Both the position numbers and the translations under genes were made by a program. The notes under the pieces are model-generated. The model was not told where the DNA came from and did no database searches. It was given only the letters and a program-made list of their open reading frames with translations. DNA of 5,966 nt from Planctomycetota bacterium (GTDB lineage Bacteria > Planctomycetota > Phycisphaerae > Phycisphaerales > SM1A02): contig RFQW01000114.1 in the NCBI GenBank assembly GCA_009924765.1, positions 1-5,966 on the forward strand. Reading direction: 5' to 3'. Shown piece by piece: positions 1-5,966 of the stretch; the first letter of the stretch is position 1, and every line of letters begins with the position of its first letter.

Positions 1-363
1 CCAACGCCGGTGCACATGGTGAAGCGACTGTCGCCGCTGCAGATGCAGGGCGCGGTGGTGCTGCAGTACCAGCAGTGCCGCAACTGCCACGCGCTGGATG
101 GCCAGGGCGGCATGCGCGGCCCCGATCTGGCCGATGTGGGCAGCCGACTGAGTTGGGATCAGCTGGTGCGTCAGGTGCAGCAGGGTGGCGGCAACATGCC
201 GGCCTACGGCAAGACGCTTTCGAGCGCGGAGACCGTTGCGCTGGTGGCGTTCCTGCAGAGCTGTCGCACCGATGGCACCGGGCCTTCCACGATTCCAGGA
301 GCGCTTGAGCGCGCCACGTCGCCGGATCTTCCGCCGGTGGCCGTGCCGCCCGTGGGCGAGTGA
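1..363 (+). CDS. Cytochrome c domain, C-terminal part of a larger respiratory protein (5' truncated)
   Basis: This is a class I c-type haem domain, expected to carry electrons on the outer face of the membrane. The frame is open to the window edge, so the gene begins upstream; a GTG at 10 is possible but would leave no signal peptide, which a cytochrome c needs for haem attachment. Counting from the first base, the haem motif CRNCH is C26, C29 and H30. A GPDL segment follows, and the axial Met is M66 in a GGGNMPAYG context. The domain closes with a helix ending FLQSC, then a proline-rich tail to the TGA at 361-363. From memory, this pattern (GQGG, GPDL, VG.RL, GGGNMPAYG) resembles the cytochrome c domain found at the C-terminus of some cytochrome b subunits of bc complexes; that fusion is inferred. 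The next gene starts 5 bases after the stop, or overlaps it if its GTG is used. Confidence 0.85.
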   Translation, partial: PTPVHMVKRLSPLQMQGAVVLQYQQCRNCHALDGQGGMRGPDLADVGSRLSWDQLVRQVQQGGGNMPAYGKTLSSAETVALVAFLQSCRTDGTGPSTIPGALERATSPDLPPVAVPPVGE

Positions 364-368
364 GCAGC

Positions 369-1352
369 ATGGGTGCCGGCGTGTGGTCGGCATGGAGCGC
401 GCCCGGCCTTGCGGTGGTGCCACTGTGCGCGGCCGTGATCGTGTATCTGCGTGGATGGAACCGGCTTCGGCGCGTGGAGCCGTGGCGGTGGACCGCGGTT
501 CGACCAGTCTGCTTCGTGGCCGGCGTTGCGCTGATCGGCATTGCGCTGTGGTCGCCGCTCGATGCGCTGGCCTCGCGGCTGCTTGCGGCGCACATGACGC
601 AGCACATGCTGCTTGCCATGGTGGCGCCGCCGCTGCTGCTGCTGGGGTGGCCCTTTTCGCCGATGCTGCTTGGCCTGCCGCAGTGGGTTTCGCGCGATCT
701 GCTTGGGCCGTTGCTGGGATCGCCAGGCATGCAGCGCGCGGCACGCTGGCTGGTGCATCCGCCGGTGGCCTGGGTGGTGGCGGTGGTCACGGGTTGGGTG
801 TGGCACTTTCCGTTCGCCTACGAGTGGGCGTTGCAGAGTGACCGTGCCCACGCGCTGGAGCATGCGTGCTTTCTGTGGAGCGGTTTGCTGTTCTGGTGGC
901 CCGTGGTGGAGCCATGGCCGTGGAAGGGCACGTGGCCGCGCTGGTCGATGGCGTTCTATCTGCTGAGCCGATGTGGCGAACACGCTGGTGGCGGCCATCC
1001 TGGCCTTCGCACCGGGCGCCATCTACGGCGTGTATCGCGACACCGCACCCGCGATGGGCGTGGATGCGCTGGTCGATCAGCAGCGTGCCGCAGCCATCAT
1101 GTGGCTGCCGGGTTCGCTGCTGTATCTGGTGCCTGCGGTCGTGATCATCGTGCATGCGTTGTCGCGCAAGCGGCCGCGCGTGGCGCTTTCGCTGCCGGTG
1201 GTTGGGCAGGCGCGCCGGGCGCCATGGGATGCCACGCGCGTGCCGGTGCTGGGTGCGCTGCTGCGATCCGCCAATGGCCGACTTGCGGTGCGATTCGTCA
1301 TGCTGGGTTTGGCCGCGCTGGTGGTGCTCGACGGCCTGCTTGGGCCGCGTGA
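369..1352 (+). CDS. ctaG: CtaG-family (caa3-type) cytochrome c oxidase assembly protein, N-terminal part; frame disrupted near 966
   Basis: This belongs to the Bacillus-type caa3_CtaG family, a polytopic membrane protein needed for copper-oxidase assembly, not the Cox11-type protein that shares the name. Counting from ATG 369, visible hallmarks are an HMTQHMLL stretch with H75 and H79 followed by APPLLLLGWP, then an HPPVAW segment, WHFPFAY with W145-H146, and HALEHACF with H161 and H165 followed by FWWPVVEPW. Hydrophobic helices alternate throughout. Homology stops at about AFYLL (951-965). The literal frame then reads an arginine- and glycine-rich shadow sequence to a stop at 1352, while the true continuation lies in the +1 frame from 967. 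So 369-965 is the real part and 966-1352 is probably meaningless. ATG 369 is chosen; a GTG at 360 overlapping the upstream TGA is the alternative. No strong Shine-Dalgarno sequence is seen for either. Confidence 0.72.
   Translation: MGAGVWSAWSAPGLAVVPLCAAVIVYLRGWNRLRRVEPWRWTAVRPVCFVAGVALIGIALWSPLDALASRLLAAHMTQHMLLAMVAPPLLLLGWPFSPMLLGLPQWVSRDLLGPLLGSPGMQRAARWLVHPPVAWVVAVVTGWVWHFPFAYEWALQSDRAHALEHACFLWSGLLFWWPVVEPWPWKGTWPRWSMAFYLLSRCGEHAGGGHPGLRTGRHLRRVSRHRTRDGRGCAGRSAACRSHHVAAGFAAVSGACGRDHRACVVAQAAARGAFAAGGWAGAPGAMGCHARAGAGCAAAIRQWPTCGAIRHAGFGRAGGARRPAWAA
951..978 (+). other. Frame break inside the CtaG coding sequence
   Basis: The upstream frame reads A-F-Y-L-L through 965. The downstream frame reads A-D-V-A-N-T-L-V-A-A from 967. 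Joined, they give the continuous membrane helix expected of CtaG, so one base is extra or two are missing around 966 (for instance AGCC where AGCGCC would restore the frame). The +1 frame has a TGA at 964-966, so it cannot be read from further upstream. No poly-base run or recognised slippery heptamer lies at the junction. The cause could be a sequencing or assembly error, a real mutation or, less likely, recoding. Confidence 0.7.
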
Positions 1353-2619
1353 TGCGGCCACCAACATCGCGGGAACCTGGCCGTGGACGCACTGGCGTGG
1401 CGCCGCTGCGGTGGGCATGGTGGTGGCCGGCAATCTGGCATGCCTTGGTTGTCCGTTGATCGCGCCTCGCACGCTGCTTCGCCGCTGGATCACGCCAACG
1501 CGACGCTGGCCCTCGTGGCTTCGAACCAAGTGGATCGCCGCGGTGGCGGTGCTGGCCTGGCTGGTGGCGTACGAGGCGTTCGGCTGGTGGGACAGTCCGC
1601 TGCTGACAGCCGGACTGATCATCGGACTGCTGCTGGTGGCCACGGTGGTCGACCTGCTGTTCGAGGGCGCAGCCTTCTGCCAGTGGATGTGCCCGATCGG
1701 TCAGTGGAACATGGTGATGAGCGTGGCCTCGCCCACGCAGGTGACCATCCGTGATCCGCAGGTGTGCGAGCGCTGCACGACGCAGGATTGCCTGCGCGGT
1801 GGGCCGCAGGGGCCGGGATGCGGCACCTCGCTGTTCCTTCCGCGCAAGGTGGGTGCGCTCGACTGCACCGCATGCATGGACTGCGTCACCGCATGTCCCC
1901 ACGACAACGCGGGCGTGCTGCTGAAGGTTCCATTCATGGAACTTCAATCCGAGGCGAGCCGCTCCGTGATCGGCCGCTGGATCGAGCGTCCGGATCTGGC
2001 TGCGCTGCTGCTGGTGCTGGAGTGTGGCGCGCTGGTGAATGCGGCACTGATGACCGAGCCGCTTGTGGCGTGGGTCGGCTCGTGGCAGCCGCTGCCGTGG
2101 CGCGCAGCCACGGTGGCGCTGATCACGCTGCTTGCCATGGTGGCTGTGGCCGTGCCGGTGCTTGTCGCCGCCCGCGTGGGTGCCTGGATGCGTCGTGAGG
2201 CGTTCGTGCATCGCCTTGCACGCATGGCGTTCGACCTGCTTCCGATCGGCACAGGCATGTGGCTGGTGCACTTCGGGTTTCATCTGGTCACGGGATTGTC
2301 CTCCGCGCTGCCGCCGCTTCAGCGCGCGGCGCGTGATGGCGCAGCGCTGGATCTTGGCGAGCCTGCGTGGGCCGCCAACTGCTGCGCGCAGGTTCCGCAG
2401 TGGCTTCTGCCGGTGATGCTGTGCGTGCTTGCACTGGCGCTGCTGGTTTCGCTGCAGCTCGCGTGGAACCGCGCGTCGCGCGTGGAGGCATCGGGTGTGC
2501 AGCGATCCGGTCGGGTGCTGGTGCGCTGGTTGCCGGATGCGTTGGTCGCGCTCGGTTGGTGGGCACTGGCCGCCTGGATCGTGCTGCAGCCCATGCAGAT
2601 GCGGGGATTGCTGTCATGA
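973..2619 (+). CDS. CtaG C-terminal part fused to a FesM-like polytopic 4Fe-4S membrane protein
   Basis: The nominal start is GTG 973, but the frame is best read as the continuation of CtaG from 967; corrected, the fused protein would be about 750 residues. Numbering from 973, residues 1-65 are the CtaG end, with DQQ at 35-37 and MW at 43-44 before a last helix. From about 92 an iron-sulfur membrane protein begins: helices, a CLGCP pair (C157, C160), a FCQWMCPIG segment (C236, C240), then C265, C268, C273 and C283, and a ferredoxin-type CX2CX2CX3CP at C298, C301, C304 and C308. Several helices follow, including a GMWLVHFGFHL segment. The layout resembles NapH/FixG-type proteins and, from memory, most closely FesM-like proteins. 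The likely role is membrane electron transfer; donor and acceptor cannot be read from sequence. The stop overlaps the next start as ATGA. Confidence 0.78.
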   Translation: MANTLVAAILAFAPGAIYGVYRDTAPAMGVDALVDQQRAAAIMWLPGSLLYLVPAVVIIVHALSRKRPRVALSLPVVGQARRAPWDATRVPVLGALLRSANGRLAVRFVMLGLAALVVLDGLLGPRDAATNIAGTWPWTHWRGAAAVGMVVAGNLACLGCPLIAPRTLLRRWITPTRRWPSWLRTKWIAAVAVLAWLVAYEAFGWWDSPLLTAGLIIGLLLVATVVDLLFEGAAFCQWMCPIGQWNMVMSVASPTQVTIRDPQVCERCTTQDCLRGGPQGPGCGTSLFLPRKVGALDCTACMDCVTACPHDNAGVLLKVPFMELQSEASRSVIGRWIERPDLAALLLVLECGALVNAALMTEPLVAWVGSWQPLPWRAATVALITLLAMVAVAVPVLVAARVGAWMRREAFVHRLARMAFDLLPIGTGMWLVHFGFHLVTGLSSALPPLQRAARDGAALDLGEPAWAANCCAQVPQWLLPVMLCVLALALLVSLQLAWNRASRVEASGVQRSGRVLVRWLPDALVALGWWALAAWIVLQPMQMRGLLS

Positions 2620-3101
2620 AGTGGCCGGCCTGCTGCGTATTGCTTGCGATGGGTTTCGCACACGGCGCCGCGGCCGATGGTGGGGTGCCGATCATCTCGC
2701 TGCAGGGTGCGCATGGGCGTTGCACGCTGGTGATGCAGCCGGCGCAGGCGGTGGTGGGGCCAGTCGTGTTCGAGGTGCTCGGCGCAGGTGATGCCGTCGT
2801 TCAGGTGACGCTGCTCGAGGCGTCGGCCGGCAGTGCCACCCCGGTGCCGTTGTTGCGCGATGCAACGATGGGGCATTGGCGCGGCGAGACGCGATTTGAC
2901 GCCGTTGGTGCATGCGATGTCACCCTCGCATGGGGTGACGCGTCGCGCGGTACCGCACGCGTGTCGGTTGCGCCGGCGCCCGCGCCCTGGCAAGCGCAGT
3001 GGCCGTGGCTGTTGGCATGGATCGCGCCCGGAGCGCTGCTGGTGCTGCGGCAACGGTCGCTCCGCCGTCGCATCTACACTGCGCGCACGCCTCATGTCTG
3101 A
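2616..3101 (+). CDS. Small membrane-anchored exported protein, possibly FixH/YtkA-like
   Basis: The 161-residue product starts at ATG 2616, in an ATGA overlap with the stop of the iron-sulfur gene, which implies translational coupling. An N-terminal hydrophobic stretch (residues 5-20) looks like a signal peptide or anchor. A beta-rich domain follows, containing an MGHWRG segment at 85-90 and two cysteines, C36 and C100, that could form a disulfide outside the cytoplasm. A tryptophan-rich hydrophobic segment at about 128-146, then an arginine-rich end, suggests a C-terminal membrane helix with its tail in the cytoplasm. FixH and YtkA proteins are small membrane-linked Ig-like proteins encoded near oxidase or metal genes, and FixH follows the iron-sulfur protein FixG. 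The position and fold type match, but the sequence resemblance is weak, so the family call is tentative. The frame extends further upstream to 2367, but that part is a shadow of the previous gene. Confidence 0.7.
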   Translation: MKWPACCVLLAMGFAHGAAADGGVPIISLQGAHGRCTLVMQPAQAVVGPVVFEVLGAGDAVVQVTLLEASAGSATPVPLLRDATMGHWRGETRFDAVGACDVTLAWGDASRGTARVSVAPAPAPWQAQWPWLLAWIAPGALLVLRQRSLRRRIYTARTPHV

Positions 3102-5877
3102 AAGTCTTCCACCATCGCAGTCGCGCGCGCCGGCCGAGGAGCGGGAGCTCTCGCTGCTTCTGCTGGATGCATCGGGCTGCGTGCGTGGTGTGAGTGCGGC
3201 TGCGGTGCGACAGTTGGGTCGCAGTGCGCAGCAGTTGCAGGGATGTCGGCTCCACGAGGTGTTTCGTTCGGGCACAGGCACGGCGCTGAAGTGGATCGCC
3301 AGCCTGGCGGAGTGTCCGGAGCCGCCGCCGCCGCGATGGATGGAACTCGAAGCCGTTCGTCAGGATGGCACCGAGATCGGCTTCGACGGCGTGCTGTACG
3401 CGATCGCCACGGGGTCCAGCGCCGAGAACGAGTGCGTGGCCGGCCTGAAGATCCGGCCCAGTGCAGGCCTGGTGGTGAAGAGCGAGCTGCTTGCGGCGCA
3501 GCGCGAAGTGCTCGCGATGGTCTCCTCCGGGGCCGGCCTCCGTGAGACGCTTCTTGCCGTGGCTGCTTTCGCGGAACGCGTGATGCCGGGCGAGATCTTC
3601 TGCATGGTGTCGACGGTGACCGATGCAAGGGTGTTCGAACGCGGCGTGTGTCCAACGCTGCCCGACGAGATCGCCACGCTGCAGGCCGGGCACGCGGTTG
3701 GCGATGCGTGGTCGCCTGGCACGCTGTCTGCACAGAGTGGCGAAACCGTGGTGGCCGCCGATCTGCAGAGCGTGGCGGCGTGGCAGGGCTTCGCCGAGCG
3801 CCTGCAGCGACATGGTCTGATTGCCGTGTGGTCGCTGCCGATTCGACAGGGCCCAAACAGCCAGGTTCGTGCAGTGCTGGAATTCCTGCTGCCGATGCGC
3901 CGGCCGCCGGCGAAGATCGAACTCGCGTTGATGGACGAACTCGGCGAACTGGTGCACCTGGCCACGGACCTGCATCAGGTGGCCACTGACCTTGCCGAGC
4001 GCTCCGCTGCGCAGCGCACCGCCGAGGAGACCGCGCAGCAGCGTGGCGGCCTGATCGACGCCATGCTGGACGCCACCATGGATGCGGTGATCAACATCGA
4101 CATCCGCGGCCACATCACGCTGTGGAATCGCAAGGCCGAGACGCTGTTCGGCTGGAGCGCCGCCGAGGTGCTGCATCAGCCGCTGTCGAAGTTCATCATT
4201 CCGCCTGAACTGGTCTCGGCGCACGAAGAGGGCATGAAGCGGTTCCGCGAAACGGGACATGGCCCGGTGCTCGGTCGCCGCATCGAGATCACGGCCATCG
4301 ATCGCGGTGGTCGGCGCTTTCCGATCGAGCTTTCCATCAACAAGGTGCTGGGCCCGGTGCCGTTTTTCAGCGCCTACCTGCGCGACATCTCGGAACGCCG
4401 TCGCGCCGAGACTCTGGTGAAGGAGAGCGAGCAGCGCCTGAAGCTTGTCGTGGACGCGATCGCCGACGGTTTCTGGGATTTCCGGCTGGATGGTGCCGGC
4501 AGTTTCATGAGCGATCGGTGCGCCACCATGCTGGGCTATCCGGCCGGCACGGCGCCGGTGGTTCCGCCGCCCGACCATCCGTGGGTGCATCCCGACGACC
4601 GTGCCGCGGTGCGCACGGCGTGGGAAGACCATCTGAACGGCCGAACGTCGCGCTACGAGTGCGAGCATCGACGGTTGCACGCCGATGGCGGCTGGCGCTG
4701 GGTGCTGGACCGCGGCAAGGTGGTGGAACGCGATCCGCAGGGGCGCGTGCTGCGCATCTCGGGCATGCAGGCCGACACATCCGATCGTCGCGCGCTGGAG
4801 GCCAGTCTGGGCAGCGCGGAGCGGCTGGAGTCGCTGGGCCTGATGGCCGGCGGATTTGCCCAGGAACTGGATTCGCTGCTGTCGGTCATTCGCGCACATG
4901 CCTCGCTTGCCAGCGTGACGCCCGACACCGCGCCAAGCGTGATCGAGAGCCTGGAGGTGATCCAGGTCTCGGTGTCGCGCGCCAAGTCGATGGCACAGAG
5001 CCTGCTCGGACTGGCACCGGACGACGCGGTGGATCACGCGGAAACCGTGTCCTGCATGGAAGTGGTGCGCCGCACGCTGCAGTTGCTGCGAAGCACGCTG
5101 CCGCGCACGGTGGAGGTGGTGGTGGAGGATCTCTCGGGCGGCCGCGACACGGTTCGCGTGGATGCCGCGCGTCTGCAGCAGTCGATCATGAACATGCTGC
5201 TGCGCGGGTGCGAGGTGCTTGCGCAGTCGGGCCGACTCACGCTGCGCATCTCGGAGTGCGGCGGCGCCTCGGGGCCATGCCTGCAGATCGCCTGCATCGA
5301 TCATGCGACGCCGCTCACCGTCGACGCACAGGCGCATGCATTCGAGGCACTTGGCGCGGACGGTGCGCTGCTGGGTCGCACGGCGCTGGGCATGGCCGCC
5401 GTCAAGCGCTTTGCAGAGTCGGCCGGCGGTGCGGTGCGCGCGCAGGTGGTGGGTGATGCCAACCAGATCGCGCTTGAACTTCCGCTGCAACTGGTGGGTG
5501 GTGGCGAGCGTGGTGCCAAGGTGGTGCTGTGGGAAGAGCATCCGCTGCTGAAGCCCATGCTCGTGGAGGCCTTCGCGGCGGCGGGCCATCGCGTGACCGC
5601 GATCGAGCGTGAAGGTGACCTGCTCCAAGCGCTGCGCCGGTTCGGTCGTGGTGCGGTGCTGGTGCTGGACGATCGGCACTGGCACGGATCGCTGCCGCAG
5701 CAGATCCAGGATCTTGCCAATTCGCCTGATGCCGTGAGCGGCGTGGTGGTGCTGATCGATCGTCAGCCTTCGGCGGCGGCCGAGCCGGGCATCACCTGGC
5801 TTCGCAAGCCCTACGCGCTGGAAACGCTGCTTGCCACCGTGGCGCGCGTGGCCGCGGATGGTGCGGCCACTTCGTAG
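3094..5877 (+). CDS. PAS-GAF-PAS-PAS histidine-kinase-like protein with receiver; kinase core degenerate (likely pseudokinase)
   Basis: The 927-residue product starts at ATG 3094, overlapping the upstream stop by 8 bases; the frame stays open upstream to 2833 but only inside the previous gene. No membrane helices are seen, so it is probably cytoplasmic. Domains: a weak PAS (about 20-125), GAF (130-295, with a VWSLPI strand), a charged linker helix, PAS (320-435, ending RDISERRRAE), PAS (445-566, with HPDD and a WRWV strand), a dimerisation helix (573-605), an ATPase-like domain (about 660-800) and a receiver (808-920). In the H-box, AGGFAQELDSLL has Q590 where AGG.AHD.NNLL kinases have the phosphorylated His. 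R704 replaces the key N-box Asn, though N700 remains. G1 reads D736-H-A-T-P without its glycines. G2 reads GRTALGM. The receiver has E814-E815, D859-D860 and K905. Conventional autophosphorylation is unlikely. It could sense redox or ligands and act by binding a partner. Confidence 0.85.
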   Translation: MSESLPPSQSRAPAEERELSLLLLDASGCVRGVSAAAVRQLGRSAQQLQGCRLHEVFRSGTGTALKWIASLAECPEPPPPRWMELEAVRQDGTEIGFDGVLYAIATGSSAENECVAGLKIRPSAGLVVKSELLAAQREVLAMVSSGAGLRETLLAVAAFAERVMPGEIFCMVSTVTDARVFERGVCPTLPDEIATLQAGHAVGDAWSPGTLSAQSGETVVAADLQSVAAWQGFAERLQRHGLIAVWSLPIRQGPNSQVRAVLEFLLPMRRPPAKIELALMDELGELVHLATDLHQVATDLAERSAAQRTAEETAQQRGGLIDAMLDATMDAVINIDIRGHITLWNRKAETLFGWSAAEVLHQPLSKFIIPPELVSAHEEGMKRFRETGHGPVLGRRIEITAIDRGGRRFPIELSINKVLGPVPFFSAYLRDISERRRAETLVKESEQRLKLVVDAIADGFWDFRLDGAGSFMSDRCATMLGYPAGTAPVVPPPDHPWVHPDDRAAVRTAWEDHLNGRTSRYECEHRRLHADGGWRWVLDRGKVVERDPQGRVLRISGMQADTSDRRALEASLGSAERLESLGLMAGGFAQELDSLLSVIRAHASLASVTPDTAPSVIESLEVIQVSVSRAKSMAQSLLGLAPDDAVDHAETVSCMEVVRRTLQLLRSTLPRTVEVVVEDLSGGRDTVRVDAARLQQSIMNMLLRGCEVLAQSGRLTLRISECGGASGPCLQIACIDHATPLTVDAQAHAFEALGADGALLGRTALGMAAVKRFAESAGGAVRAQVVGDANQIALELPLQLVGGGERGAKVVLWEEHPLLKPMLVEAFAAAGHRVTAIEREGDLLQALRRFGRGAVLVLDDRHWHGSLPQQIQDLANSPDAVSGVVVLIDRQPSAAAEPGITWLRKPYALETLLATVARVAADGAATS

Positions 5878-5892
5878 CATGTCGGCCCGCGC

Positions 5893-5966
5893 ATGACCGA
5901 CTGCACCACTGTCCTGAATGTGGAGGCCTTCGAGGCGGAAGCTGCACGCAGTCTTCCGAAGGTTGC
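5893..5966 (+). CDS. Start of a probable FMN-dependent alpha-hydroxy-acid oxidase/dehydrogenase (3' truncated)
   Basis: Only 24 full codons are inside the window. ATG 5893 is the first start codon after the in-frame TAG at 5875-5877, leaving 15 bases between the genes, so co-transcription with the kinase-like gene is likely. The peptide reads VLNVEAFEAEAARSLPKVA near its start. It matches the N-terminal pattern (an aromatic or Phe-Glu helix, then LPK.A) typical of lactate oxidase, glycolate oxidase and L-lactate dehydrogenase of the FMN family, which oxidise 2-hydroxy acids. With so few residues this is a pattern-based call; neither the FMN site nor the catalytic His is in view. No clear Shine-Dalgarno sequence is seen. 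Confidence 0.5.
   Translation, partial: MTDCTTVLNVEAFEAEAARSLPKV

Noticed and set aside
951..978. Programmed ribosomal frameshift in ctaG
   Set aside because: No slippery heptamer, no in-frame stop at the shift point and no obvious downstream stimulatory structure; a sequencing error or simple mutation is more likely.
1923..1945. Inverted repeat GTTCCAT-TC-ATGGAAC, possible hairpin
   Set aside because: It lies inside the well-conserved coding region just after the ferredoxin motif, has no T run and no partner copies, and is probably chance.
787..2283. Long minus-strand frame opposite the iron-sulfur protein
   Set aside because: Its composition is rich in His, Arg and Gln with no domain, and the + strand has conserved cysteine motifs and membrane helices.
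2919..2939. Perfect 7-base stem GTCACCC / GGGTGAC with 7-base loop
   Set aside because: It lies inside the small exported-protein gene with no T tract and no second copy, so there is no support for a terminator or operator.
2833..3093. Upstream extension of the sensor gene
   Set aside because: The translation there is arginine-rich low-quality sequence inside the preceding gene; ATG 3094 fits a short overlap and the start of a PAS-like domain.
3403..4460. Two GCGATCGC palindromes resembling cyanobacterial HIP1 sites
   Set aside because: Two copies in nearly 6 kb of GC-rich, GATC-rich coding sequence are not a meaningful excess, and nothing else points to cyanobacteria.
2920..5880. Open reading frame of nearly 1000 codons on the minus strand, antisense to the sensor gene
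   Set aside because: It is an artefact of GC-rich codon use opposite a real gene. The product is Arg/His/Gln-rich with no recognisable domain, while the + strand shows clear PAS, GAF and kinase-like motifs.

Overview
The window is GC-rich and almost entirely coding on the + strand. It looks like part of one respiratory operon of an aerobic or microaerophilic bacterium. The gene types (a cytochrome c domain with a proline-rich tail, a caa3-type CtaG, a FesM-like iron-sulfur membrane protein and a multi-PAS histidine-kinase-like protein) would fit Planctomycetota, Acidobacteriota or similar phyla, but the sequence does not fix the taxon. No insertion sequence, RNA gene, CRISPR array, promoter or terminator is visible, and no gene-free gap exceeds about 15 bases.

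Layout: 1-363 is the 3' end of a gene with a c-type haem domain. From 369 a CtaG-type oxidase assembly protein starts, but its reading frame breaks near 966. The rest of CtaG continues in the +1 frame (973-2619), and that frame runs without a stop into a polytopic 4Fe-4S membrane protein. Next come a small secreted or membrane-anchored protein with a FixH/YtkA-like look (2616-3101, ATGA overlap), a 927-residue PAS-GAF-PAS-PAS-kinase-receiver protein (3094-5877, 8-base overlap), and the first 24 codons of what looks like an FMN-dependent alpha-hydroxy-acid oxidase/dehydrogenase (from 5893).

Working together (inference): the cytochrome c domain carries electrons, CtaG serves copper-oxidase assembly, and the iron-sulfur protein with its small Ig-like partner forms a membrane redox module resembling FixG-FixH in layout. 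The sensor protein is translationally coupled to this module. Its histidine-kinase core is degenerate: Gln replaces the phosphoacceptor His, and the N, G1 and G2 boxes are all eroded. It is therefore more likely a pseudokinase or scaffold sensor than a conventional kinase. The main points to check are the frame break in CtaG, the CtaG/iron-sulfur fusion, and the dead kinase core linked to a respiratory assembly operon.
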